Below, in pieces: positions 15,617-24,986 of a DNA stretch of 49,407 nt; the first letter of the stretch is position 1; every line of letters starts with the position of its first letter. The stretch comes from Polaromonas sp. (GTDB lineage Bacteria; Pseudomonadota; Gammaproteobacteria; Burkholderiales; Burkholderiaceae_C), in assembly GCA_030650875.1 (NCBI GenBank), contig JAUSDK010000091.1, forward strand, positions 1 to 49,407, written 5' to 3'. The notes under the pieces are model-generated. The model saw only the letters and a program-made list of their open reading frames with translations. It was not told where the DNA came from and did not search any database. Position numbers and translations under genes: made by a program.

Positions 15617-15862
15617 ATGAACGCCCCCAGCGCTGACCTGCTCAACACCTCGCGCTGCCCGCGCTGCGGCGCCGGGCTGCGCTGCGGCATGGTGGCCGGG
15701 GACGCCGAATGCTGGTGCACCCAGCTTCCCCTGATCATGCCGGTGCCATCTTCCACCCCCGCAGGCAGCGCCGCTTCATGCTACTGCCCTGCCTGCTTGA
15801 AACACATCACCGATGACCGACTCCGCGCCTGCCAGCCCACGCCTGCAACTGCCCCCGATTGA
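15617..15862 (+). CDS. Cysteine-rich CWC family protein
   Basis: An 81-residue protein with eight cysteines in paired motifs: [18 protein letters not shown] and CYCPACLKH. The CWC-x-x-LP segment is the hallmark of the cysteine-rich CWC family, small presumed zinc-binding proteins of unknown function common in proteobacteria. The last 50 bases overlap the start of cobT in another frame, so the two are probably translated together. Confidence 0.8.
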   Translation: MNAPSADLLNTSRCPRCGAGLRCGMVAGDAECWCTQLPLIMPVPSSTPAGSAASCYCPACLKHITDDRLRACQPTPATAPD

Positions 15863-16886
15863 GCCCACCGCCGACCCGGCCCTGGCGGCCCGGCTGCAGC
15901 ACAATATTGACCACAAGACCAAGCCGCTAGGCGCGCTCGGCCAGCTGGAAGCGCTGGCACTTCAGCTGGGCCTGATCCAGCGCAGCGACACCATTGCCCT
16001 GCACACGCCCCAGATGGTCGTGTTTGCCGCCGACCACGGCATAGCGGCCGAAGGCGTGTCGGCCTACCCGCAGGCGGTCACGGTGCAGATGGTCGCCAAC
16101 ATGCTGGCCGGCGGCGCCGCCATCAATGTGTTTGCGCGCCAGCACGGCTTTGCGCTGCAGGTGGTCGACGCCGGCGTGGCGGCCGAGTTGCCCGCTCACC
16201 CGCAGCTGCTGGCGCGCAAGATCGCGATGGGCACCAAAAACCTGTGCCACGCACCCGCCATGACACGCAGCGAGGCCCATGCTGCGCTCGCGGCGGGCAT
16301 GGCCGTGGTGCAGGTCCTGCCGGGCAATGTGGTGGCGTTCGGCGAAATGGGGATTGCCAACACCTCGCCCGCCGCGCTGCTGCTGGTGCGGCTGACCGGC
16401 GCCCGCCTGGAAGACGCCACCGGACGCGGCACCGGCCTGAACGACGCACAGCTGCTGGCCAAGCAGGCCGTGCTGGCGCGCGCGCTGCTGCGCCACCCGG
16501 CCAGCGCGCCGCCCGACGTGGTGGCCGAACTGGCCGCGCTGGGCGGCTTTGAAATCGCCATGATGGCCGGCGCCATGCTGCAGGCGGCCAGCGAGCGCCG
16601 CGTGGTGCTGGTCGACGGCTTCATTGCCGGCGTGGCCGCGCTGGTGGCGCAGCGCCTGGCGCCGCAAGCCCAAGACTACATGGTGTTTTGCCACCGCTCG
16701 GCCGAGCCCGGCCACCGTTTGCTGCTGGCGCACCTGGGCGCCCGGCCCTTGCTGGAACTCGACTTGCGGCTGGGCGAAGGCACGGGCGCGCTGCTGGCCT
16801 GGCCGCTGGTGCAGTCGGCGGCCCGCTTCCTGCATGAAATGGCGAGCTTCGCGTCGGCCGGCGTGAGCGGCCAGGACGCGGCCTGA
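15813..16886 (+). CDS. cobT: Nicotinate-nucleotide-dimethylbenzimidazole phosphoribosyltransferase
   Basis: Transfers phosphoribose from nicotinate mononucleotide to 5,6-dimethylbenzimidazole, giving alpha-ribazole phosphate for the lower ligand of cobalamin. The 357 residues show the family landmarks: [63 protein letters not shown] and, near the end, [15 protein letters not shown], whose Glu matches the catalytic base (Glu317 in the Salmonella enzyme). The start overlaps the CWC gene by 50 bases; no other ATG lies close downstream. It leads cobT-cobS-cobC. No cobalamin riboswitch was recognised upstream. Confidence 0.94.
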   Translation: MTDSAPASPRLQLPPIEPTADPALAARLQHNIDHKTKPLGALGQLEALALQLGLIQRSDTIALHTPQMVVFAADHGIAAEGVSAYPQAVTVQMVANMLAGGAAINVFARQHGFALQVVDAGVAAELPAHPQLLARKIAMGTKNLCHAPAMTRSEAHAALAAGMAVVQVLPGNVVAFGEMGIANTSPAALLLVRLTGARLEDATGRGTGLNDAQLLAKQAVLARALLRHPASAPPDVVAELAALGGFEIAMMAGAMLQAASERRVVLVDGFIAGVAALVAQRLAPQAQDYMVFCHRSAEPGHRLLLAHLGARPLLELDLRLGEGTGALLAWPLVQSAARFLHEMASFASAGVSGQDAA

Positions 16887-16902
16887 ACCGGCGCCGCCCC
16901 TG

Positions 16903-17715
16903 ATGCGCCAGTTCATCCGCGAATACCTGCTGGCGGTGCAGTTCTTCACCCGCATCCCGGTCACGGGCCGGCTGGCGGGCTGGGTCGGCTTCAGCCCCGC
17001 AATGCTGCGCGCCAGCGCCGCCCACTTTCCAGGCGTGGGCGTGGTGGTGGGCACGCTGGCAGCCACCGTGTTTGCGCTGCTGCAGGCCGCGCTGCCCGAC
17101 ACGCTGTTTGCGCCGCTGGTAGCGGCCGCGCTGTCGACCGTGGCGACGGTGCTGCTGACCGGCGGCTTTCATGAAGACGGCCTGGCCGATGTCACCGACG
17201 GCCTGGGCGGCAGCTACCACCGCGAGCGCGCGCTGGAGATCATGAAAGATTCGCGCGTGGGTGCCTTTGGCGCGCTGGCGCTGGTGCTGGTGCTGCTGTG
17301 CAAGGTTGCGCTGCTGGCGCTGCTGGGTTCGCAAGACCTGGGCACCGGGTACGCCTACATCTGCGCCGCGTTGCTGGCCGGCCATGTGGTGTCGCGCTTG
17401 GTGCCGCTGCTGCTGATCTACCGCCTGCCGCATGTGGGCGACACCGCACAGTCCAAATCCAAACCGCTGGCCGACCAGATCACGCCGGTCCGCCTGCTGA
17501 TCGCCTTTTTATGGTGTTTTGGAGCACTGGCACTCGCCAACATTGCGCTACCTGCTATTGATTTACTGGTAGCCTGCGCCGCCGCAGGGCTGGCGCTGCT
17601 GTGGATGGCACGGCTGTTCAGGCGCCGCCTGCAGGGCTTTACCGGCGACTGCCTGGGCGCCACGCAGCAGGTCTGCGAAGTCGCTTTCTATCTGGGGCTG
17701 GCAGTTTCCGTATGA
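16903..17715 (+). CDS. cobS: Adenosylcobinamide-GDP ribazoletransferase
   Basis: Joins adenosylcobinamide-GDP and alpha-ribazole (or its phosphate) to make adenosylcobalamin (phosphate); an integral membrane enzyme. The 270-residue product has the N-terminal AVQFFTRIPV motif, the conserved acidic loop GGFHEDGLADVTDGLGG and several membrane helices. A 27-base palindromic AT-rich stretch (17547-17573, ends GCTACC/GGTAGC) interrupts the otherwise high-GC sequence in a membrane segment. Its last bases overlap cobC (ATGA). Confidence 0.93.
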   Translation: MRQFIREYLLAVQFFTRIPVTGRLAGWVGFSPAMLRASAAHFPGVGVVVGTLAATVFALLQAALPDTLFAPLVAAALSTVATVLLTGGFHEDGLADVTDGLGGSYHRERALEIMKDSRVGAFGALALVLVLLCKVALLALLGSQDLGTGYAYICAALLAGHVVSRLVPLLLIYRLPHVGDTAQSKSKPLADQITPVRLLIAFLWCFGALALANIALPAIDLLVACAAAGLALLWMARLFRRRLQGFTGDCLGATQQVCEVAFYLGLAVSV

Positions 17716-18266
17716 AGCTCTGGTTGGTCCGCCACGCACAACCGCTGGTGGCCAGCGGCATCTGTTATGGCCGGCTCGACGTGGCGGCCGACGCGCCAGC
17801 CACTGCGCAATGCGCCCAGGCGCTGGCGGCGCTGCTGCCGCCCGGTACGCGCGTGCGCAGTTCGCCGCTACAAAGATGCGAGCAGCTGACATCCGCATTG
17901 CATGGGCTAAGGCCTGATCTGACTTATAAAATTGAGCCCCGCCTGCAGGAAATGGATTTTGGCCAGTGGGAAGGCCGGGCCTGGCAGCACATTGCCCCGG
18001 CCGAACTGGCAGCCTGGACCGATGACTTTGCCGGCTACGCGGCAGGCCACAGCGGCGAGTGCGTGCGCAGCTTCATGGCACGGGTGGGCGCGGTATTCGA
18101 CGGCCTGCCGGGCCCGTCCGACACGCTGTGGATCACCCATGCGGGCGTGATCCGCGCCGTCGACCTGCTGGCGCGGGGCCTGCGCCACCCCACGCAGGCC
18201 AGTCAGTGGCCGCTGGACGCGCCAAACTATGGACAATGGCGGACACTGGCGCTGCCAATTGGCTAA
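17712..18266 (+). CDS. cobC: Alpha-ribazole phosphatase (histidine phosphatase family)
   Basis: Removes the phosphate from alpha-ribazole 5'-phosphate or adenosylcobalamin 5'-phosphate. The 184-residue protein starts MKLWLVRHAQP, the RH motif with catalytic His8, continues with SSPLQRCEQL and EMDFGQWEGR (general acid region) and ends its core with WITHAGVIRA (second His). The start at 17712 overlaps the cobS stop by four bases; the open frame runs further upstream but those residues lie within cobS. The position after cobS supports the cobC role over other histidine phosphatases. Confidence 0.87.
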   Translation: MKLWLVRHAQPLVASGICYGRLDVAADAPATAQCAQALAALLPPGTRVRSSPLQRCEQLTSALHGLRPDLTYKIEPRLQEMDFGQWEGRAWQHIAPAELAAWTDDFAGYAAGHSGECVRSFMARVGAVFDGLPGPSDTLWITHAGVIRAVDLLARGLRHPTQASQWPLDAPNYGQWRTLALPIG

Positions 18267-18301
18267 CTGCAGAGACACAGCACACACAACAAGGCATTCC
18301 C

Positions 18302-19255
18302 ATGGCGGCAAATCTGGACGGGCAACTGGTGGTGGCGATTTCATCGCGCGCCCTGTTTGACTTTGAAGAAGAAAACCTGGTGTTTGAAGCCGGCCTGGAC
18401 CAGGACCCGGTGCACGGCGAGAAAAAAGACGGCGCCTACATGCAACTGCAGCTGGCGCGGCTGGACCTGCCGGCCCGGCCCGGCGTGGCGTTTTCGCTGG
18501 TCAAGAAGCTGCTGGCCTTCAACGACGCACCCGAGAACCCGGACGAGCCCGCCAGCCAGCGCGTGGAAGTCGTGATCCTGTCGCGCAACGACCCGGTCTC
18601 AGGCATGCGGGTGTTCCGCTCGGCCGACGCCAACCAGCTCAAGCTGGAGCGCGGCGTGTTCACCAAGGGGCGCGCGCCCTACAACTACCTGCGGCCCCTG
18701 AAGGCCAACCTGTTTTTATCGGCCAACCCCGAAGACGTGCGGGCCGCGCTGGACGCCGGCTTTGCGGCCGCCACCGTGGCCATGCATTCGGTGCACGCCA
18801 AAAGCACCTACCCCCACGAGGTGCGCATTGCCTTTGACGGCGACGCGGTGCTGTTTTCAGATGAAGCCGAGCGCGTGTTCCAGGCCCAGGGCCTGTCGGC
18901 GTTTCAGCAGCACGAGCGCGACAAGGCGGGGCAACCGCTGCTGGCCGGCCCGTTCAAGCCGCTGCTGCAGGCGCTGCACCGGCTGCAGCAGGCCGGCACA
19001 CCCCACATGCGCATACGCACCGCGCTGGTCACCGCGCGCAGCGCCCCGGCCCATGAGCGCGCCATCCGCACGCTGATGGACTGGAACATCGAGGTCGATG
19101 AAGCGATGTTTCTGGGCGGCCTGGCCAAGGGCGAGTTTCTGCGCGAATTCGAGCCCGACTTTTTCTTTGACGACCAGAGCGGCCATGTCCACTCGGCGGC
19201 CCAGCATGTGCCCTCGGGCCATGTAGCCAGCGGCGTTTCCAACCCGCTGCCCTGA
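18302..19255 (+). CDS. Cytosolic 5'-nucleotidase (cN-I type)
   Basis: A 317-residue protein of the bacterial 5'-nucleotidase family related to animal cytosolic nucleotidase I. Key stretches: VVAISSRALFDFEEEN at the start (the nucleophile site is degenerate, Ser in place of the usual HAD Asp pair, as in this family), VEVVILSRNDPVSGMRVF, and VRIAFDGDAVLFSDEAERVF, which supplies the acidic metal-binding motif. It would dephosphorylate nucleoside monophosphates. It follows cobC by 35 bases and may be cotranscribed; a link to cobalamin salvage is not established. Confidence 0.8.
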   Translation: MAANLDGQLVVAISSRALFDFEEENLVFEAGLDQDPVHGEKKDGAYMQLQLARLDLPARPGVAFSLVKKLLAFNDAPENPDEPASQRVEVVILSRNDPVSGMRVFRSADANQLKLERGVFTKGRAPYNYLRPLKANLFLSANPEDVRAALDAGFAAATVAMHSVHAKSTYPHEVRIAFDGDAVLFSDEAERVFQAQGLSAFQQHERDKAGQPLLAGPFKPLLQALHRLQQAGTPHMRIRTALVTARSAPAHERAIRTLMDWNIEVDEAMFLGGLAKGEFLREFEPDFFFDDQSGHVHSAAQHVPSGHVASGVSNPLP

Positions 19256-19273
19256 CAGCGCGAACCCGGTTTT

Positions 19274-21142
19274 ATGTCCATGCACCTGCTTGCCCGCCTA
19301 CGCCTCAAATTCAGCGCCTTCAGGGTGTTTGCCGCCCGTGTCTGGGCCCTGTCGGCGCCCTACTTCAGGAGCGAAGAAAAATGGAAGGCGCGCGGCCTGC
19401 TGGCCGCCATCGTGCTGCTCAACCTGGCTGCGGTCTACATGCTGGTGCTGCTCAATGAGTGGAACCGGGTGTTTTACGACGCGCTGCAAAACAAGGATGA
19501 AGCGGTGTTTTGGACCCAGCTGGCACGCTTTACCTACCTGGCCTTCGCCTTCATCCTGATTGCCGTCTACCGCTTTTACCTGACCCAGCTGCTGGAGGTG
19601 CGCTGGCGCGCCTGGATGACCACGCACTACCTGCAGCGCTGGCTGGCCGATCATGCGTTCTACAAGCTGGAACTGGCACGCTTTACCGGCGGCGACCTGG
19701 CCGCCGCCAACACCCTGAACACCGCCAAGACGCCGGACAACCCGGACCAGCGGATCCAGGAGGACATCAACCAGTTCACCACCTATAGCATTTCGCTGAG
19801 CATGGGCCTGCTCAATGCCGTGGTCACGCTGCTCAGTTTTGTCGGCATCCTGTGGACGCTGTCGGGCGCGTTTGCCTTCACGCTGGGCGGCACCAGCTAC
19901 AGCATCCCGGGCTTCATGGTCTGGATGGCGGTGCTGTACTGCACCGTGGGCAGCATCATCACGCACTACATCGGCCGGCCGCAGATCAAGCTCAACTTCC
20001 AGCAGCAGCGGGTCGAGGCCGACTTTCGCCACCACATGGTGCGGGTGCGCGAATACAGCGAGTCGATTGCGCTGGACAAGGGCGAAGCGGTGGAACGCAG
20101 CCACCTGGACACCCGTTTTGCCGCCGTGCTGGCCAACTACCTGCAGCTGATCAAAAAGCAGAAAAACCTGGTCTGGTTCACCAACTTTTTTGGCCAGGCG
20201 GCCGTGGTGTTTCCGTTCATCGTGGCCGCGCCGCGCTTTTTCAGCGGCGCGATCCAGCTCGGGCAGCTGATGCAGATATCGTCGGCGTTTGGCCGGGTGC
20301 AGGACTCGCTGAGCTGGCTGGTCGACAACTACAGCAGCCTGGCGGCCTGGCGCGCCACCACCGACCGCCTGACCAGTTTTGAAGACAATATTGCCGCACT
20401 GGCCCAGCAGGCACGGGAACAGGAAGCTACCAAAAAAATAGCAACCCAGCAGCACCCGCTGGCGGGCGCCGACACGCTGGCCGTCAGCGACCTGCGCCTG
20501 GCCCTGCCCACTGGCGCCACGCTGCTCAGCGGCCTGTCGCTGCAGGCCGGCCCCGGTGAAAGCGTGCTCGTCAAGGGGCCTTCGGGTAGCGGCAAGTCGA
20601 CGCTGTTCCGGGCGCTGGCGGGCATCTGGCCGTTTGCCACCGGCCAGGCGCAGCTGCCGCAAGACGCGATGTTCATTCCGCAGCGCCCCTATTTCCCCGA
20701 CGGCACGCTGCGCGATGCGCTGGCCTACCCGCTGCCGGCCGCGCAGTACAGTGACGCGGCGCTGCAGCAGGCGCTGAACGACGCGCTGCTGCCCAAGCTG
20801 GCCAGCCGGCTGGACGACCCCGACGCCTGGAGCCAGAAACTGTCGGGCGGTGAACAGCAGCGGCTGGCGATTGCCCGGGTGCTGCTGAAAAAGCCGCGCT
20901 GGATCTTTGCCGACGAAGCCACCAGCGCGCTGGACGAAGGCGCCGAAACCCAGCTCTACGGCAAACTGCTGGCGCACGTCAAGGCGGCCCAGGGCAGCAT
21001 CGTGTCGATTGCCCACCGCCCCAGCGTGGCCGCGTTCCACCGCACACTGTGGGAACTTGAAAAACTGCCCGAAGGCGCGCCAGCGCTGTACCGGATGCGC
21101 CAGCACCCGCAGATCAACAGCCCGCTGCCAGTCTCCCCATGA
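19274..21142 (+). CDS. SbmA/BacA-like ABC transporter, fused permease and ATPase
   Basis: A 622-residue half transporter with membrane domain first (about 1-340; helices near 36-60, 77-100, 176-205, 213-235, 297-320) and a nucleotide-binding domain after it. The ATPase part has Walker A GPSGSGKST, signature LSGGEQQRLAIARVLL and Walker B WIFADEATSALDE. The membrane part (NEWNRVFYDALQNKDEAVFW; NPDQRIQEDINQFTTYSISL) is typical of the YddA / Rv1819c group. Rv1819c of M. tuberculosis imports cobalamin and peptides, so a corrinoid substrate is possible given cobT-S-C next door; that is inference. A GCTA-N9-TAGC stretch (20426-20442) lies in the linker between the domains. Confidence 0.88.
   Translation: MSMHLLARLRLKFSAFRVFAARVWALSAPYFRSEEKWKARGLLAAIVLLNLAAVYMLVLLNEWNRVFYDALQNKDEAVFWTQLARFTYLAFAFILIAVYRFYLTQLLEVRWRAWMTTHYLQRWLADHAFYKLELARFTGGDLAAANTLNTAKTPDNPDQRIQEDINQFTTYSISLSMGLLNAVVTLLSFVGILWTLSGAFAFTLGGTSYSIPGFMVWMAVLYCTVGSIITHYIGRPQIKLNFQQQRVEADFRHHMVRVREYSESIALDKGEAVERSHLDTRFAAVLANYLQLIKKQKNLVWFTNFFGQAAVVFPFIVAAPRFFSGAIQLGQLMQISSAFGRVQDSLSWLVDNYSSLAAWRATTDRLTSFEDNIAALAQQAREQEATKKIATQQHPLAGADTLAVSDLRLALPTGATLLSGLSLQAGPGESVLVKGPSGSGKSTLFRALAGIWPFATGQAQLPQDAMFIPQRPYFPDGTLRDALAYPLPAAQYSDAALQQALNDALLPKLASRLDDPDAWSQKLSGGEQQRLAIARVLLKKPRWIFADEATSALDEGAETQLYGKLLAHVKAAQGSIVSIAHRPSVAAFHRTLWELEKLPEGAPALYRMRQHPQINSPLPVSP
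20426..20442. repeat. Micro-palindrome in the inter-domain linker of the ABC transporter gene
   Basis: GCTA-CCAAAAAAA-TAGC, a 17-base AT-rich element with the same ends as those at 4473-4489 and 10758-10774. It encodes the ATKKIA part of a low-conservation linker, where an insertion would be tolerated. Confidence 0.45.
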
Positions 21143-21154
21143 ACCGAGCCCTGT

Positions 21155-22780
21155 ATGCCTGAAGAAGCCGCCAAGATCACGGCCACGCCGTCCCTCTCGC
21201 CCTGGGAGCCGCTGAAGGTGCCGGTGTTCCGGCTGCTCTGGAGCACCTGGCTGGTGGCCAACATCTGCATGTGGATGAACGACGTGGCGGCCGCCTGGAT
21301 GATGACCTCCATGACCACCTCGCCGCTCTGGGTGGCGCTGGTGCAGTCGGCGTCCACCTTGCCTGTGTTTTTGCTGGGGCTGCCCAGCGGCGCGCTGGCC
21401 GACATCCTGGACCGCCGGCGCTACTTCATCATGACGCAGTTCTGGGTGGCCGGCGTGGCCACGCTGCTGTGCATCGCCGTGCTCTCGGGCGTCATGACGC
21501 CGGCGCTGCTGCTGGTGCTGACCTTTGCCAACGGCATCGGCCTGGCCATGCGCTGGCCGGTGTTTGCCGCCATCATGCCGGAGCTGGTCACGCGCTCCCA
21601 GCTGCCGGCGGCGCTGGCCCTGAACGGCATTTCGATGAACGCATCGCGCATCATCGGGCCGCTGGTGGCCGGCGCGCTGATTGCCAGCGCCGGCACCGAA
21701 TACGTGTTTGTGCTCAACGCCGTGCTGTCGGTGGTGTCGGGCTTTGCCGTCATGCGCTGGCGCCGCACCCATGTACCCAGCCCGCTGGGCCGCGAACGCC
21801 TGGGCAGCGCCATGCGCGTGGGCCTGCAGTACGTGCGCCAGTCGGCCCGGCTGCGCGCGGTGCTGCTGCGCGTGGCGCTGTTTTTTCTGCATTCCACGGC
21901 GCTGCTGGCGATGCTGCCGCTGGTGGCGCGCGGCCTGCATGGCGGCGACGCCGGCACCTTTACGCTGCTGCTGGCGTCGATGGGGGCGGGCGCGATCGGG
22001 GCGGCGCTGTTTTTGCCGCGCCTGCGCCAGATGATGACGCGCGACACGCTGGTGCTGCGTTCCACGGTGCTGCAGTCGGTGTCCATGGCCATGATGGCCT
22101 TTGCCCCCAACACCTGGGTGGCGGTGCCGGCCATGCTGCTCAACGGCGCGGCCTGGATCACCTGCGCCAACTCGCTCAGCGTGTCGGCCCAGCTGTCGCT
22201 GCCCGACTGGGTGCGCGCGCGCGGCATGTCGATGTACCAGATGGCCATCATGGGCGCCAGCGCGCTGGGCGCGGCGCTGTGGGGCCAGGTGGCCACGCTC
22301 ACCAGCGTCCAGACGGGCCTGGCGGTGGCCGCCGTGAGCGGCACCGTGAGCATGCTGATGGCGCTGCGCTGGGTCACCGACCGCAACATGGAAGAAGACC
22401 TGACGCCGTCCAGCGAATTCAAGACACCGGTGGCCAACGTGCCGCCCGGCGCCGGCAATCTGGTGGTGCGCATCGACTACCTGATCGACCCGGCACGGGC
22501 CGACGACTTCCGGGCGCTGATGCAGGAAAGCCGCCGCAGTCGCCTGCGCCAGGGCGCGCTGGAATGGGCGCTGCTGCGCGACGTCAACCAGCCCGGGCAC
22601 TTTACAGAGCAGATCGTGGACGAGTCCTGGACCGAGCACCTGCGCCGTTTTGGCCGCGTCACGGCCAGCGACGTGGCGCTGCGCGAGCGCAAACTGGCCT
22701 TTCACATCGGCGACGCGCCGCCGCAGGTCAGCCGCAGCGTGGTGGAAGGCCCGGGCCGCGCTCAGGTGCGTTCGGAATAG
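21155..22780 (+). CDS. MFS transporter (MFS_3/EntS-like) with C-terminal soluble domain
   Basis: A 541-residue membrane protein. The first 400 residues have about eleven to twelve helices with the motif-A loop [15 protein letters not shown] after helix 2 and the [19 protein letters not shown] segment seen in the enterobactin-exporter-like branch. After the last helix comes a soluble domain of about 110 residues ([20 protein letters not shown] ... [20 protein letters not shown]) resembling an antibiotic-biosynthesis monooxygenase/dimeric alpha-beta barrel. The fused tail is usual in this subfamily. Substrate unknown. It follows the ABC transporter by 12 bases and its end overlaps queC tail to tail by 19 bases. 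Confidence 0.85.
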   Translation: MPEEAAKITATPSLSPWEPLKVPVFRLLWSTWLVANICMWMNDVAAAWMMTSMTTSPLWVALVQSASTLPVFLLGLPSGALADILDRRRYFIMTQFWVAGVATLLCIAVLSGVMTPALLLVLTFANGIGLAMRWPVFAAIMPELVTRSQLPAALALNGISMNASRIIGPLVAGALIASAGTEYVFVLNAVLSVVSGFAVMRWRRTHVPSPLGRERLGSAMRVGLQYVRQSARLRAVLLRVALFFLHSTALLAMLPLVARGLHGGDAGTFTLLLASMGAGAIGAALFLPRLRQMMTRDTLVLRSTVLQSVSMAMMAFAPNTWVAVPAMLLNGAAWITCANSLSVSAQLSLPDWVRARGMSMYQMAIMGASALGAALWGQVATLTSVQTGLAVAAVSGTVSMLMALRWVTDRNMEEDLTPSSEFKTPVANVPPGAGNLVVRIDYLIDPARADDFRALMQESRRSRLRQGALEWALLRDVNQPGHFTEQIVDESWTEHLRRFGRVTASDVALRERKLAFHIGDAPPQVSRSVVEGPGRAQVRSE

Positions 22781-23460
22781 CGCGCAAAACCGCGCGCCCG
22801 CAACTCGCAGGCCGGGCAGGTGCCGCAGCCGTAACCCCAGGCATGGCGGTGCACGCGGTCGCCCAGGTAGCAGGTGTGGGTGTGCTCCACGATCAGGTCC
22901 ACCAGCGGCTGCCCGCCCAGCGCATGCGCCAGCGCCCAGGTGCCCGCCTTGTCGATCCACATCAGCGGGGTTTCAATCAGGAAGCGCTTGTCCATGCCCA
23001 GCGACAGCGCCAGCTGCATCGCCTTCATGGTGTCGTCGCGGCAGTCGGGGTAGCCTGAAAAGTCGGTTTCGCACACGCCGGTGACCAGCACCTGCAGGTC
23101 GCGCCGGTAGGCCAGCGCGGCGGCCAGCGTCAGAAACAGCAGGTTGCGGCCCGGCACAAAGGTGTTGGGCAGGCCGGAGCTTTCCATCTTGAAGGCCACG
23201 TCGCGCGTCAGCGAGCATTCACTGACCTGGCCCAGTACCGCCAGGTCAAGCAGGTGGTCATCTCCCATCCTGGGGGCCCATTGCGGAAATTGGGTCTTGA
23301 ATTCGCGCAGCACATTGAGCCGCGCGTCGAGTTCCACCTTGTGGCGCTGGCCGTAATCAAAGGCGATGGTTTCGACGCGCTCGTATTTGGAAAGCGCCTG
23401 CGCCAGGCAGGTGGTGGAGTCCTGACCGCCGGAAAAGAGAACGAGTGCCGAAGTGTGCAT
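22762..23460 (-). CDS. queC: 7-cyano-7-deazaguanine synthase
   Basis: ATP-dependent enzyme converting 7-carboxy-7-deazaguanine to preQ0 for queuosine in tRNA. The 232-residue protein has the PP-loop [14 protein letters not shown] near the start, [41 protein letters not shown] and the zinc-binding cysteines in [17 protein letters not shown] close to the C-terminus. The ATG at 23460 ([12 protein letters not shown]) matches the family; an in-frame upstream ATG would add 13 unrelated residues. No other queuosine gene is in the window. Confidence 0.95.
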   Translation of the reverse strand: MHTSALVLFSGGQDSTTCLAQALSKYERVETIAFDYGQRHKVELDARLNVLREFKTQFPQWAPRMGDDHLLDLAVLGQVSECSLTRDVAFKMESSGLPNTFVPGRNLLFLTLAAALAYRRDLQVLVTGVCETDFSGYPDCRDDTMKAMQLALSLGMDKRFLIETPLMWIDKAGTWALAHALGGQPLVDLIVEHTHTCYLGDRVHRHAWGYGCGTCPACELRARGFARYSERT

Positions 23461-23532
23461 GTGAAGTGGGTAAAAATGAAAAAAGCTTGCGCCTGCCAAT
23501 GCTACACAATCGTTTGACGGGCGCCGGCAACG

Positions 23533-24564
23533 CTAAAAAACAGCCGTCTGCCAAGGCAACCCGGCCCATGCCGCCTGGATCTCTGCGCGCAGTTCGGCCT
23601 CGCGGCCGGCGTAGCGCGGCGAGAAATGAAAAGGAATGACAAGTCTGGCGCCAGCCTCCCGCGCAATATGGCCGGCCTGGCGGGCGGTGAGGTGGTGCTT
23701 TCGGGCGGCATGATCGGCGTCCTGCTCAAGAAACACGCATTCGATGAACAGCTGGGTGGCGCCGTCCGCCAGCGCCGTGATGCGCTGCACGTTGCCCGGG
23801 TTAAAACCCACGTCGGTCACGTAGCCAATCTTCTCACCCGGCACCAGTTGCAGCACCTCGGCCTTGAGCGCGCCCAGCGCCAAAACGCGTTCGTGCGCGC
23901 CGTCGCGGCCGCACCACGAAGCCCGCACCGGCGTGTCGTCAGGGGCGCCTCGCATCACCGCGTCCTTGACATCCTTGAGCCACGGCCCGACGGACAGCCC
24001 GCGTTCGGCCAGCCGGGTCTTCCAGACGTTGACGTGCTGCTTTTCCTCGACCGCGAAGCCGAGACAAGGCGTGCCGTGGTCCAGAAATGCGGCGCGAACG
24101 CGAAACGCCGGCTCATTTACCAGCACGCCGTCCTGCAGCTGCCGCGGCGCCAGCAGCTCGCCCTGAAAACGATTGCGGCAGCGCAGCCGCGTGCCGTGGG
24201 CTTGCCAGCCGGCATCGACCTCCCAGACATCGATCACAAAGTCGCCGGGATAGTTCTCAACCAGGTTCCAGGTGTAGGCGGCCAGCTTGTGCCCGACCTG
24301 GGCCGCAAAACCGGGCGGGCCGTAAAAGCGCATGGCCTTGTTGCGGCCCAGGCAAATGCGCAGCAGCCGGTCAAAGCCAAAAAAATGGTCCATGTGGGTG
24401 TGCGACACAAAGACATCGGAAATCCGTAGTATTTTTTTCGGCGGCAGCGCTGTGAGATCGCCAAGATCGAACAGCAGCGCGCGTTTTTCAAACATGAAAT
24501 CGACATAAAGCCCCGGGTCGCCGAAGGGCTCGTTGACAAGTTCGGGGCTAAAGGTTGAGCGCAT
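23533..24564 (-). CDS. RNase Z-like metallo-beta-lactamase-fold hydrolase
   Basis: A 343-residue protein with the metal motif SHTHMDHFFGFDRL (HxHxDH) at about 55, a second His in AFLDHGTPCLGF, an Asp in YVTDVGFNPGN and the final RLVIPFHFSPRY His. The order and the HxHxDH-FFG element resemble tRNA 3'-processing endonuclease RNase Z, but substrate-binding arm sequences are not obvious. It would act in the cytoplasm on RNA or a phosphodiester. It stands alone between queC and a small divergent membrane gene. Confidence 0.8.
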   Translation of the reverse strand: MRSTFSPELVNEPFGDPGLYVDFMFEKRALLFDLGDLTALPPKKILRISDVFVSHTHMDHFFGFDRLLRICLGRNKAMRFYGPPGFAAQVGHKLAAYTWNLVENYPGDFVIDVWEVDAGWQAHGTRLRCRNRFQGELLAPRQLQDGVLVNEPAFRVRAAFLDHGTPCLGFAVEEKQHVNVWKTRLAERGLSVGPWLKDVKDAVMRGAPDDTPVRASWCGRDGAHERVLALGALKAEVLQLVPGEKIGYVTDVGFNPGNVQRITALADGATQLFIECVFLEQDADHAARKHHLTARQAGHIAREAGARLVIPFHFSPRYAGREAELRAEIQAAWAGLPWQTAVF

Positions 24565-24772
24565 GGCGGGGCAGACCGGTCACGCGGGCAGCGCGTGGAG
24601 AGACGTCATGGACAAAAAGGGCGTAGCATCATTTCCAGCGAAGTATGGCGCCATCAGCGAAATTTTGCAGGTCCGCGCCCAAAACGCGCGGCCGGGTGAC
24701 GCAAGTCACAGACAGGGAGCGCAGCAACGCGTCCAATACAGCTTTCAACCATTTCTTCAAAGGGAAACAGCC

Positions 24773-24970
24773 ATGAAAAAAAACGTCGGCGGCATTGACC
24801 GCATCTTGCGCATTACGCTGGGCCTGGTGCTGATCGGCCTGGCCGCCACCCACACGGTGGGTGTGTGGGGCTGGATCGGCATTGTGCCGCTGGCCACCGG
24901 CCTGATTGGCTGGTGCCCGCCCTACGCGCTGCTGGGCTGGAGCACCTGCTCCATGAAAAACAAAGCCTGA
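24773..24970 (+). CDS. DUF2892 small membrane protein
   Basis: A 65-residue protein: a short amphipathic start (MKKNVGGIDRILRITLG), then two hydrophobic segments (LVLIGLAATHT; GWIGIVPLATGLIGWCPPYA) with the GWCPPYALLGWSTC motif of the DUF2892 (YgaP-like inner-membrane) family. Function unknown; relatives are often fused or linked to rhodanese domains, so the two cysteines may matter. The start follows AAAGGG by seven bases. It converges on the thioredoxin-fold gene. Confidence 0.85.
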   Translation: MKKNVGGIDRILRITLGLVLIGLAATHTVGVWGWIGIVPLATGLIGWCPPYALLGWSTCSMKNKA

Positions 24971-24986
24971 GTGCTGCCGAGCGGGT

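Noticed and set aside
15461-15812. Cobalamin riboswitch upstream of cobT.
   Set aside because: No B12-box-like sequence or extended structured leader was seen; the space holds a dispersed palindrome and the CWC gene.
19298-22960. A 1220-codon open frame on the minus strand across the ABC and MFS transporter genes.
   Set aside because: It is the mirror of two well-supported genes in high-GC DNA; its product is low-complexity Gly/Arg/His/Gln sequence with no recognisable domain.
23533-24564. Firm assignment of the metallo-beta-lactamase-fold gene as rnz.
   Set aside because: The HxHxDH motif fits, but the tRNA-binding arm typical of RNase Z could not be recognised, so only a family-level name is given.
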